Shown one piece after another: positions 35,079-46,200 of a stretch of DNA of 62,789 bases. The notes beneath the pieces were generated by a model that was given only the letters and a program-made list of their open reading frames with translations, did not search any database and had not been told where the DNA came from. The DNA lies in assembly GCF_010093535.1 (NCBI RefSeq), contig NW_022985218.1, positions 300,799-363,587 of the forward strand, given 5' to 3'. The translations under genes were made by a program, and so were the position numbers. The number at the start of each line of letters is the position of its first letter. Positions within the stretch are counted from its first letter, which is position 1. The DNA is from Lindgomyces ingoldianus (lineage: Eukaryota > Ascomycota > Dothideomycetes > Pleosporales > Lindgomycetaceae).

Positions 35079-35886
35079 TCATGGGCGGGCAAATCGTCGC
35101 TGAAACGGGGAGGTCTCCATTCTTTTCCGTGCCGTCTCCCAGTCAGTAGTCCACTCCCTGTAGTAAGGTTGGTATCCGAGAATACCACCTAGCCACCTTC
35201 CGAGGATGATACCCATAATTCGGGAGATGGTCATATTGAATGGGATCAAGGATGGCAACGCGAGACATGAGCCTCCAGCATCAAACATCTGCCTTGGGTT
35301 AGCTCCCATGATATAATAGAGAAGACGGTGGCCTTGGAAGTTGGCACACTTACGCAAAGCACTTGAATGAGGTCGATCCCTTCCCCTCCAGGGGCCAATG
35401 CCTGATCCATGTACCTATAGTAGTTCTCGTAAAAGATGAAATCCAGCATGTATGGGCCGACAGCTGCTGGGCTGCTCAACAGAAATTTGGTGAACCGCTG
35501 CCCAGGGAATGGTGGTCCTGGAATAACTCGATTTCGGACCCATGGAGGTACTTGAAGCTCAGGTTTGAGAGGTGTGAGTAAAACACGCCTAGTCCCAACA
35601 TCAACGTAGAGGCTACCTTCTAACACCTGAAAATATTCGACTTGAAGATAGTGAAAGTGCGTGGGCGGCTTCTGCTTTCGTAAATTTTCTATGTGCAGAT
35701 GGTTGTTGTCGAAAGTAACTTCGAGATTGAATACACGCCCGTCTGGTGGCAGAAGACGGCGGACACTGATTGCACCGTCAAAGCTAAAGTTGTTAGTACA
35801 CGTCAGAACGAGCAATTGTGGTGGAGTACATACACCACTACCGGATCCTGTCCAGCTGTAGTCGACTTTGGACGTGGAGGAACCAT
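35079..35886 (-). CDS. Single-domain cupin protein, three exons, 230 aa
   Basis: Exons (minus strand) are 35834-35886, 35354-35783 and 35079-35288. The introns are 50 nt (GTATGT, branch TACTAAC, TTTAG) and 65 nt (GTAAGT, branch GCTAAC, GCAG), both in phase. The ATG at 35886 has A at -3 and G at +4. The central part carries a textbook cupin motif 1, THFHYLQVEYFQVLEG (HxH, x4, E, x6, G), at about residues 73-88; a second motif is weaker. The C-terminus is basic and shows two short hydrophobic stretches (for example ISRIMGIILGRWLGGILGY). Small cupins often act as metal-dependent enzymes or binding proteins, including in fungal secondary-metabolite clusters. The substrate here is unknown. Confidence 0.8.
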
Positions 35887-36065
35887 TTGCGAATAAAATG
35901 TTAGGAACTGTTCAGACAAAACCTATATTTATGCTAAATGCCAAGGTGCTTACTATACGACGGATTTTAGTAATCCCAGCCGGCGGATCAGACTAGATTA
36001 ACTATATGTTACGATCCCCGATAGGACCGTAACCGAGTGTCCGAGTGCTGCACCTTGGTTCGTGG

Positions 36066-36404
36066 TGTCAGATTGAAGCACTGTTTCTGGGCTTCCTGAG
36101 ATGAATGATGGGTTTGGATATGATGTATGGGATGATGATTGATTGTATTGATTGATCGATGATTTTTTTTTTTTTGTCTGCTCTCCTCGCGTTGCTCGGC
36201 TTTGTTTTTCCGGTCCGAGCCCCTCGCGCACTAGCCCTATGCGCGACCAGCTTGCAACATGCTGCAATTTGTTGCAAAATATTGCAAAATGCTGCAACAT
36301 GCTGCAATTTGCAGCAACATACTGTTCGAGCTTATTGCTCGTACTATGTAGCAGCTTTCGTCCAGCGTTCCTCCTGTCTTGACAGTAGGTGCGCATATCT
36401 GATA
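36066..36404 (-). repeat. TGTCAGAT solo-LTR/MITE family, copy 5
   Basis: 339 bp in reverse orientation. The right end reads ATCTGATA (one change from consensus). About 6 minisatellite units, the shortest complete array. Flanks CGTGG and CGTAT match at 3 of 5 positions only. Confidence 0.82.
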
Positions 36405-36960
36405 CGTATATAAGCATGAATCCTGACAAGCGAGGCTTGGCAGCGATTCGTCTCTCTTACATCATCAAATAATACACTATCTCTACCGCCAAGCCCTCTC
36501 TCCTATTGGTCTGGATATAAGCCGGTTATTGATCTGATTGGTAGAAAATCAAATAACCAAAAAGCTTTGTTGTTCTACGTTTTTAAGCCTCAAGTAATCA
36601 TTCTGCTCTGCTACATGCTTGATCTGGCCTTCTTTTTTCCCTATCATGATCGAAGACGACGCGGTCGGGGGTGTTAAAATCACTTCTGCTGCGTGGTTTT
36701 TCCTTCCAAATATGATTGGCGCTGCCAAGACCTTCCAAGCAAAGCCCGTTATCCTTCCTAATCGGGACTAGCCACTTTCTTCCTGGAAAGGAAGGATAAT
36801 CTGCTCGTACACTCCTATCTTTCTCCGAAAGCTTGCTCTCAGTGCTATCCGTGCTATCTACCATCCCATCTTTACACTCGCTAGTCCTCGGGACTAGCAT
36901 TTAGTATTGTCTAAGGTAAGGTATTGTAACACTTCTCTAGCCTCTTGCTAGTAGGATTCT
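36405..36960. other. Repeat-like spacer without a gene
   Basis: Contains GGCAGCGATTYGTCTCTCTY, which recurs near 37995-38020, and ends with ATTGTAACAC near 36915 like the GGATTGTAACA family. The 100-codon minus frame at 36598-36900 shows no domain. Confidence 0.4.
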
Positions 36961-37292
36961 TGTCAGATATGCGCACCTACTGTCAAGACAGGAGGAACGC
37001 TTGACGAAAGCTGCTACATAGTACGAGCAATAAGCTCGAACAGTATGTTGCNNNNNNNNNNNNNNNNNNNNNNNNNNNNNNNNNNNTTGCAGCATGTTGC
37101 AAGCTGGTCGCGCATAGGGCAAGTGCGCGAGGGACTCGGATCGGCAAAACAAAAAGCCGAGCAACACGAGTAGAGCAGAAAAAGGATCGATAAATAAACG
37201 CGATCAATACAATCAATCAATCATCCCATATACATCATATCCAAACCCATCATTCATCTCAGGAAGCCCAGAAACAGTGCTTAAATCTGACA
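36961..37292 (+). repeat. TGTCAGAT solo-LTR/MITE family, copy 6, TSD ATTCT, with sequence gap
   Basis: TGTCAGATATGCGCAC to TTAAATCTGACA. The exact duplication ATTCT is at 36956-36960 and 37293-37297. The minisatellite is mostly replaced by 35 Ns (37052-37086), so its unit number is unknown. Confidence 0.9.
37052..37086. other. Assembly gap (35 N) inside the 10-bp minisatellite
   Basis: A run of N replaces the tandem array between CAGTATGTTGC and TTGCAGCATGTTGC. The true array length is probably different from 35 bases. Confidence 0.97.
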
Positions 37293-37297
37293 ATTCT

Positions 37298-38060
37298 ATA
37301 TAATGCTATAGTTTCTCAGATTCTTTAGGACGTTCTACACAGCAAATGTGCTACAGTTCTTGTAATTAGCAATTAGCTAAGGCTTCTATGTAGGCTAGAG
37401 AAAGTAATAGTTAAATCTTTAATTAAGTTTAATCAGAAAGGCTTTCACTAGTACAACAACTCTACGCAAACAGCGCTTAACAAGGAGAGAAAGGTAATAG
37501 GTAAGATAAGATCCTGTAAGCGTAAGATATAGCAAAGTAGCTGTAGGTAACACTAGAGATACAGTTGCAACACTAAAAGTTAGCTTTACATTTAACTCTA
37601 CTTAGGTAATTTAAATCTTATAATAGGGCAATAATGTTAGCATAATTTTAGGCGTAATATACGTCTTCTGTAATTTATTTAAGGTTTGCTGTAGGGAGAA
37701 GAAAACATGTAGATGTGCTAAGGAATTCTCTTAATTAAAGCAACTAATAAATCCGCTAAATCGCAGATTCGCCTAGAGGAGTCAAGGGGCTTAGCGTCTG
37801 CAAAGGATTTGTAAAGCCGCCGGTCCTTACAAGGGTGATAATGCACTGTAAGGCCGGAAGAGGCCTGTACTAGGGTTGTTATAAAAGAAAAGGCTAGAAG
37901 CGACTAGTACTAGATTAGGATTGCTTAATCCTGTGTTTCTAGCCTTAGTCTCTTTGTTTAACCCTGTCTATATAATGCTGTTCTGCTGCCTCCTTAGTTG
38001 GGCAGCGATTTGTCTCTCTCTTACACACGAATATACGCTTTATCACTCTACTCTTAACTT
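37298..38060. mobile_element. Transposon debris: Tc1/mariner-like transposase fragment and LTR-like tail
   Basis: About 37330-37410 resembles the transposase N-terminal region of the element at 29024-32553 (shared TTGTAATTAGCAATT and TCTACACAG pieces). About 37800-38040 looks like an LTR-type repeat ending in GGCAGCGATTTGTCTCTCTC. No coding capacity. Confidence 0.45.
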
Positions 38061-38849
38061 CTACTGCATGTTACTATTGCTAGCCTTACAGGCTCTGTAA
38101 TCTTTTTCTAAGCAAACCTAAAGCAACAATGAGCAATATCAGCCGGAGCAATTAAACGTAAGTGACAATTTGCTAAGTATGGTAGTAATGTACGATTTTT
38201 GAAAACGACATAACTTTAGGGCTATCACGTGGTCAATTTGTATCTGAACACTCCCGAAAGCCACTTCTCCCAATTAATCTCTTCTTCTTTACCGAACCAT
38301 TGAGCCCACTTCGTCTACACCCAATAGCCTGGTATTAAGGATTAGCATTTGCCTAGTTCCTTAGCGGTATAACATCTGCTGGCGGTTCGTGCTGCAGATG
38401 TCCAGCTTGCTATTAGGCTAGCCTTCACACTACTTCGCTAGATACATTTACTTGACATGAAGTAAACATTTAGCTCTTTAGAACGTTTCGTATGCGTGAT
38501 GTAAACGGCGCGAGGAGAATTCCCCCACGTCAGCTCGAATAAAGATAAACCCCAAAAACCCTCATATTACAAATCAGCACAGCCTGCGTTTAACGTGGCT
38601 CATCTCCCAGGATTGTATTCTCAGCGCAAAGTGATATGCCATTCCTTAGAGATAACAGGACGATTTTCATTGCGTTTACCGTCAGATATGTTCGGCAAAG
38701 CAACAAATGTCTACAGGTATATGCTAAATTATCAAAAGCAAGATCGAAGGAACAGAGGATGAATAAAAAGACTAAGGACACATGATTGGAATAAATGAAT
38801 TTGTGCTTCATAGCAAGTGTTCTGTACAATTTCCGTTGCACTGAGTTCG
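38061..38849. other. 3' flank of the NRPS gene
   Basis: Base composition returns to normal here. It presumably includes the NRPS 3' UTR. The minus frame at 38590-38892 only overlaps the end of the NRPS in another frame and is not supported. No neighbouring gene is visible. Confidence 0.5.
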
Positions 38850-40214
38850 TTATTGGTCCTTTGACTTGAATGCTGGTAGAAAGGACTTGCATGAGGCAAG
38901 CGGCGATTGTAAGTTGGTTGAAAGCGTTGTGATTGTTTCGACTAGCATATCAAGTAGCGGATGTGCCATTTCGGCTGCTAATATATGAGTGTTGCCAGCG
39001 ACCATAATCTTGAGTTTATCGCCTTGTGGTTGCGACCAGACACTCAGATAAGATGGCACCCCGAAAGGATTGTTAAACCATTGTACCTTCGCGGTTTCCC
39101 CTGCGATGCGGGTTTCAAACTCCACATCGATGTTCTGATGCTGGATCACCGAGTCTAACGCCGACTCAGCAGGCCAGTCAGTACATTCTTTCATAATTTC
39201 ATCCCATCCCATGGAGTCCGATTGTCCAAGTGAGATATGTTGCTCTTGGATAGAGTGGATGAGTTCTTGAGAAGTTCTTGTGTGGGGTGTAAAAGCCCTG
39301 ACTGGAACTATGTTCAAGCAAGGCCCGACTATTTCTGTGACACCAGGAATGTCTGCATTGCGACCAGCAACCACATGTCCATAAATAATGTCATCTTCGC
39401 CAGTGATGTTTGAGAGGACTAAAGCCCAGGCGGAACTAACTAGGGATGCTATTGTAAGGTGCTCAGGAAGCCGAGGAGCGAAGATGGATTTCCCAACCCT
39501 GACCAAACGAGGGGTAGCATCCTCTGGCGCCTTAGGGAGAAGCTTCGCAGTAGCTCTAGTGTGGCTGGAGTTGCGGAGAAGTTCTCGCCAGTAGCGACCT
39601 GACGTCGTTCGTTGATCACGAGCATGTGCAAGATAGGTTGGAAAGCTAATAGTGGGCGGCAGGGGTTGTTGCTGGTAGATAGACACAAGCGTTCGCAATA
39701 TGATTGGAAGACAAACACCGTCATACTGAGCATGAGAAAGACGCAAGATGAACCGATTCTCCTGGGACTTATTACGCACGAGAATGAAAGAAGTTGGAAG
39801 GCCAAGTGGATCGCAGTGTTCCAAGCCCCGCAAGAAGATCGCATGCGATTCTTCTGACAAGGATCCTATCACGTTGAACGTTGTGAATAGTGATCCAACG
39901 TCGCGAATAACAAGCTGCCATAACTGTCCTCGAGCGTGAGCAAACCGGGTACGGAGTATCGGGAAATGGTCGGCAAGCTTCCGACAGCTGTCTTTGAGGA
40001 GGTTCACATCCAACTGCGGCCCTATATCGAGGAAAAGGTAATTGAAGGCTACGCGAGGATTTTGTATGCCTTGAGTGATGAAATTCTGTTGTGCGCAGGT
40101 GGCAGGAAGAATGTCGACTAAATTATCGCGTTGTATACCTGTGTTGGAAAATTCGGGGGATGAAAGAATTTGCTCTTTGGTTTCAGGCGAGAGCAGGGAA
40201 AAGGGAAGGATTGA
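38850..40214 (-). other. NRPS terminal condensation-like (CT) domain
   Basis: The last about 455 residues form a condensation-like domain with SHAQYDG (39717-39737); exactly 14 residues separate the Asp from a Tyr (SHxxxDx14Y). This is the signature of fungal CT domains that release the peptide by cyclisation. It ends AFKSKDQ-stop, with no thioesterase after it. Confidence 0.88.
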
Positions 40215-43200
40215 TTGAACGAGCTTAGTGGATGCCCGACAAACGCGTACTAAATGGTTAAGACTAGGCTGTCGGAACACATCCGCTATAGTGAGTCGGA
40301 TCCCTTGATGTCCAGCCTCACCGACTAGCTTCATGGCCGCGATCGAGTCACCGCCGAGGTGGAAGAAGCTGTCGTCCAGGCCGATGCTCTGCGGATCGAT
40401 GTTCAGCACGCGAGCCCATAGCTGCTGCATCGTCTTCTCCGCCTTTGAGGTCGGCTGCTGCACGATCCCTCGATTGGATGTCATTTTTTGTCGTCGTCGT
40501 GCTAGTATCTTGCGGTCAACCTTGCCGTTTTGATTGACCGGCATTGCCTCTAGGATAGAGATTGTCTGGGGAACCATGTACGCAGGCAGCTGGGCCTCAA
40601 GCATGTCGTACAGCTGTTGTTGGGTTTTCTGCAGGAATTGGTGCCGTAAAGGCCTGCTGCTGAGACTCTGCAGCGGTCGACCCACGTCATCGCTAGGGAA
40701 CCGGAACATCACCCGCTTCCCTCCATCGTGCGGCTGATACCGGTGGAAGACGGCGTCAAGACCACCTTTCCACGAGTACTGCCTGCTCCAGCTGATCTCA
40801 ACCTGGTAGCCAGCTTCTTCGGCAAGGTCAACCAAGTCAGTGGCAGAAAGGGCGGGGACATGCTTCGCTTCCTTGTACACAGAGGAGAGCCAGTCCAGCT
40901 GAGCTGTTGTCTCTGTTGCCGCATTGTCCAGCGAGTCGACAAGGCAGCGGCTTACAATAGTCTTGCTGTGAGGGATATTGCTCACCGCGATTAGAGGTGA
41001 GGTAGAGGAACTGTGTAGGTGCTCTAAAAGAGATTGGCGGTCTAATTTGCGCTCCACAAAGTCGATCCATCTGTCTTGTTCAATGTGATGAATGTCATGC
41101 TCTGGCTGGCCTCGGGTCCTAACATGGACCACGACTGCGTATCGATAGCAGCTAAGCTCGTTGGTCACTTTCATCTTTTTGGGCATGATCTCGACGTGCT
41201 CGACTAGTCCTGGCAAGCGACTTGGTAAGGCGGTGAAAAACGCTGGGTCGACCAGCAGCTCTCGCTCGACGCGCTCCATGTCAGCCATCATGCGTAGAAT
41301 GTCGGCCTTTGCGGCCTTGCCACCGGCCATGCGTAGCGCTCGGGTGGCCAGGAACTCGCGGTAGAGCGCGTACGACCGGATGTCGCCAAAGAAGAGGGTA
41401 CGCACGCCTTTAAGCGTAAGCAGGTCCTGGATAAGCTTGAAAAGATAGTCCTGGCTGGGGAAGTACTGCACAACTGAGTTCATGACGACAAGATTGGCAG
41501 CGATTGGCCTTTCCAGTTGGCCAATGTCTGCTGCTGTGGCTTTATACATGTGCACCCTTCCTGCCAGTGCAGGCATGGACTTGACAGTTGCTGTGATGAA
41601 GTCGACAGCCTTTTGAGATGGCTCAAGACCGACATAGCTCTGCAGTCCCTTGCACACGTTGAAGAGGACCATACCGGTGCCAGATCCAATCTCTAGAACG
41701 TGCCCAGGCTCCTGACCGTTGAGTAGCGTGGCGATGGTGTCGTCTAGCCACTCGTTCATCTCTGCCTTGTCTATATCTGTACCGTCGTACATAGACGTCC
41801 ATCCGATGAAGTCGCGTCCAATGATCTCGTGCCGAACTTTGTGGATTGGCGAGTAGATCTCGGCATCGAACTGCTCCTCCCATGTGTCGACGTGCCGCGA
41901 TTCAGAGCCAGTGCCAGCCTGTTCATCAACCAGTGCATCCCCTTCATGGATAGTGACGAAGCCCGTGAGCTGGACCTCGTCACCATCGTGCTGTTGCAGC
42001 ACAGTCGCTGCATCGCTGACAGAGCGGTGGCTGCGGAGGACGTGCTCGACCTCTCCCAGCTCGACACGGTTTCCCCGGATCTTAATCTGTCCATCCATCC
42101 GACCAAAGAACTCCAGAAGACCGTCTGTAGGGCGATGGCGGACGTAATCACCTGTTCGATAGGCCCTCACTGTCTGGCCAGCGACTGTGACTGTAACAAA
42201 CCTATTGATGTTGTGCTGAGGGTCAGTGTATCCTCGTGCCAGACCGTCACCCGTGGCCACAAGTTCTCCCATAACCCCAAGTGGCACGAGACGCAGCTCC
42301 GGATCCATGACGTAGGCACCCGAGTTGCTTAGCGCTCGGCCAATAGGCACACCGTTGGTGAACTGCTCCGCCTTGTGCAGGACAAAAAGTGTGCTGAAGG
42401 TTGTGTTCTCTGTTGGACCATAGCAGTTGATAAGCTTACCCTTAAGGAGACTTTCAGCCGCAACGTAGTCCCGCGGATACAATGCTTCACCCCCAACACA
42501 AAGCATTTCGACTGCGACAAATATGGTAGAAGACTCTAGAGTGTACTGTCTAAACAACGCTGGTGTGAGCACAGCCATCCTAATGGCATGTTGACTGAAT
42601 ATCTGAACCATAGCCTCTAGGTCAAGTACTACCATTGCGTCAATGCAGACGAGCGTTCCGCCGTTCAAGAGAGAGGCATAAATCTCCCAAGTCGAGACAT
42701 CGAAGGCAAGATTTGTCATATGCGCCATGACTCGCGATCCTGGTAGGTACTGCACTAGGTTGTTGTCTCTAACTAGGCGTACAATGCCGCGATGCTCTAC
42801 CATCACCCCCTTGGGCTGTCCCGTCGACCCCGAGGTAAACATGACATATGCAAGGCTGGTAGCTGACGGCCCGACCATTGTAGCAGAATTACAACCCGAA
42901 GACTCATCATTGGCCTGCTCGTTCAGGACTTCGCCAATGCGGACAAACTCGACGTTGCTCAGCTTCACCTCCGGAGGCTGCACATCAGATCCAAGCAAGA
43001 TGATCCTTTGGCCTGGAAGGGAAGAAAGGATAACTTCCATGCGCTTTCCTGGTATTTTGACATCAAACGGTAGGTATGCCAGGTTGGCCTTCAGAATGCC
43101 CAAGAACGCGGTTATGGTCTGGCAGCTTCGGCTTGCGAGCAAGCCAACCAGACTCTCAGGGGGGAACGAACGATGTACAAGCCACCGAGCAAGAAGATCT

Positions 43201-46200
43201 GATGCTCTGTCCAGCTCAGCGTAGCTCATTTCCGCTGAGGCGTCTATGACAGCGGTCCTGGACGGATAAGCAGAGACTTGCTGACGGAAGAGGTCGACAA
43301 CACTCGACTCGCGCGGGTAATTGGTCTGCTCGACCTGAACTAGCCCCATCGCATCGAGCTTGGCGAAGTCGCTATTAGTTAACAACGGCAAGGATGCAAC
43401 CACCGCCTTCGGGTCTCCCAGGCACCCCTGGAGGACGCTGTGGAAGAGCGACAGCATATTGTCGATTGTCTCGGGCGCATAGAGGTCCGTTGAGAAGACA
43501 ACATTACCCTGGAGGCCATTTGTCTGAGGATAGAAATGGAACTCAAGGTCGAACCTAGAGGTTGCTGCGCTATGCATGCCCTCTGTTTCCACGCCTTCTA
43601 ACATTAGTTGTCCTAGGTTTCGCTGCGAGTGCACCGCAAAGACAACCTGGACAAGTGGATGACGAGAAAGGTCTCTGTCCTGCTTAAGCTGCGAGACAAT
43701 GCTCTCAAACGGCACGTCCTGGTTGGCAAGCGATGCAACTGTTACAGCGTGAACCTGCTGAACTAGCTCTTCAAAACTCTCGTCATTAATCGTGATCCGA
43801 AGGCACTGCATGTTAACAAAGAATCCAATAATGTCTTTAACCTCCCACCGGTCCCGATTTGCATTTGCAGTGCCAATGGTGGCATCATCCTGGCCTGTAA
43901 GGCGGAAGTGTGTAGCTCTAAAGGCAGCGAGCAGAGCCACGAACAGCGTCACCTCGTGCGCTTCGCAGAACTGTTGCAGCTCCGCATACAGACGACCGCT
44001 AATCTCTACAGTTCGAATATCAGCCTTGCCAGAAAGAGTCGAGGGTCTGGGCTTGTCGCAGAGCAGCTCTGCCGGTCGGCTTTCCTGGAGTTGCGTCAGC
44101 CAGTAGCTGAGCTGTCTCTGGTGCTCGTCGACTTGGGCTTGTTGTCTCTGCCACACAGAGAAGTCGCGGTACTGTATAGGCAGAGGTTGAACCTGGGATA
44201 GTGGGTCCTGGCTGCGCAACGCGGCGGAGTAGAACACAGCCAGTTCGCGCATAAGCACATCGACAGACCAGCCGTCGGACACGATGTGATGCATGACGAT
44301 GGAGAGCAAGTGATCATTTTTGTGGACTCGGTAGACTGATACTCTCCATCCAGGCTCAGTGCGTAGATCGAAGGGAGTTGTCTGGTCCTGTTGCACAGCA
44401 TCCGTCAGATGCTGTTCATTGCCTGGGAGAACGTCAATGACGTTGAGCTCTTTAGCGCGGAAGGGCTGAACAATCTGCATACTGACACCTCCATCAGTAG
44501 CGAATGTTGTACGTAGGGTTTCATGGCGGCTTTCGATTGCATGGATAGCGGCGTTCAGTGCTGTAAGCTGGAGGGGGCCCGTGAGACGCAGTGCAAGTGG
44601 CATGAGATACCAGGTCAGACCAGGGTGGAGTTCTTCCAGGAACCACAAACGGCCTTGGGCGAACGATTGCTTGACAGGAGCAACTTGATCAACGTGCGGG
44701 ATAGTGGTAAGGGAGTTTTGTGTTGATGCAATGACTGCAGAGGCTAACTGGTCCAGCTGCGGGTGGCGGAAGATGTGAGCAACACTCAGGTGCATTCCCA
44801 TCCTGCGAGCTTCGCCGACTAGCTTCATAGCCACGATCGAGTCGCCGCCGAGGCGGAAGAAGCTGTCGTTTAGCCCAATTGTCTGCGCCTCGATGCCCAG
44901 CACGCGACCCCACAGTTGCTGTAGCGTGCTTTGTACCGTTGACAGTTCTTGCTGCCGCACGATCCCTCTATTAAATGTTTCTTTTCCCCGTCGTTGCGCG
45001 AGCATCTTGCGGTCGACCTTGCCGTTCTGGTTGATCGGCATTGCCCGCAGGACTGTAATGCTCTGAGGGACCATATAAGCAGGCAGCTGGGCCTCAAGCA
45101 TCTCGTGCAACTGTTGTTGGGTGGTCTGCAGGAATTGGTGCCGCAACGGCCTGCTGCTGAGACTCTGCAGCGGTCGATCCACGTCATCGCTAGGGAACCG
45201 GAACATCACCCGCTTCCCTCCATCTTGCGGCTGATACCGGTGGAAGACGGCGTCCAGACCACCCTTCTGTGAGTGCTGTCTGCTCCAGCTAATCTCGACC
45301 TGGTAGCCGGCTTCTTTGGCAATGTCAACCAAGTCGGTGGCAGAAAGGGCGGGGACAAGTTGTGCTTCCTTGTACACAGAGGAGAGCCAGTCCTGTTGAG
45401 CTGTTGTCTCCAATGCCGCATCGTTCAGAGAGGCGATAAGGCAGCGACTAGCAATAGTCTTGCTGTGAGGGATATTGCTCACAGCGATTAGAGGTGAGGT
45501 GGAGGAGCTGTGCAGGTGCTCTAGGAGAGACCGGCGATCTAGTTTGCGCTCTGCAAAGTCGACCCATCTGTCTTGTTCAACGTAGTGGATGCCATGCTCT
45601 GGCTGGCCTCGGGTCCTGATGTGGACCGCCACTGCGTATCGATAACAGCTAAGCTCGTTGGTCGCTTTCATCTTTTTGGGCAGAATCTCGACGTACTCGA
45701 CGACCCCTGGCAAGCGACTTGGCAGGGCGGTGAAAAACGCTGGGTCAACCAGCAGCTCCCGTTCGACTCGCTCCATATCGGCCATCATGCGTAGAATGTC
45801 AACCTTTGCGGCCTTGTCGCCGGCCATTCGTAGCGCTCGGGTAGCTAGGAACTCGCGGTACAGCGCGTGCGACCGGATGTCGCCAAAGAAGAGGGTACGC
45901 ACGCCTTCAAGCGCTAGCAGGTCCTGGATGAGCTTAAAAAGATAGTCCTGGCTGGGGAAGTATTGCACAACTGAGTTTAGGACCACAAGGTTGGCAGTAA
46001 TTGGCCGTTCCAGCTGGCTAACATCCGCTGCTGTGGCTTTATACATGTGCACCCTTCCTGCCAGTGCAGGCATGGACTTGACAGTTGCCATGATGAAGTC
46101 GACAGCCTTTTGAGATGGCTCAAGACCGACATAGCTCTGCAGGCCCTTGCCCAGGTTGAAGAGGACCATACCGGTGCCTGATCCAATCTCTAGAACGTGC

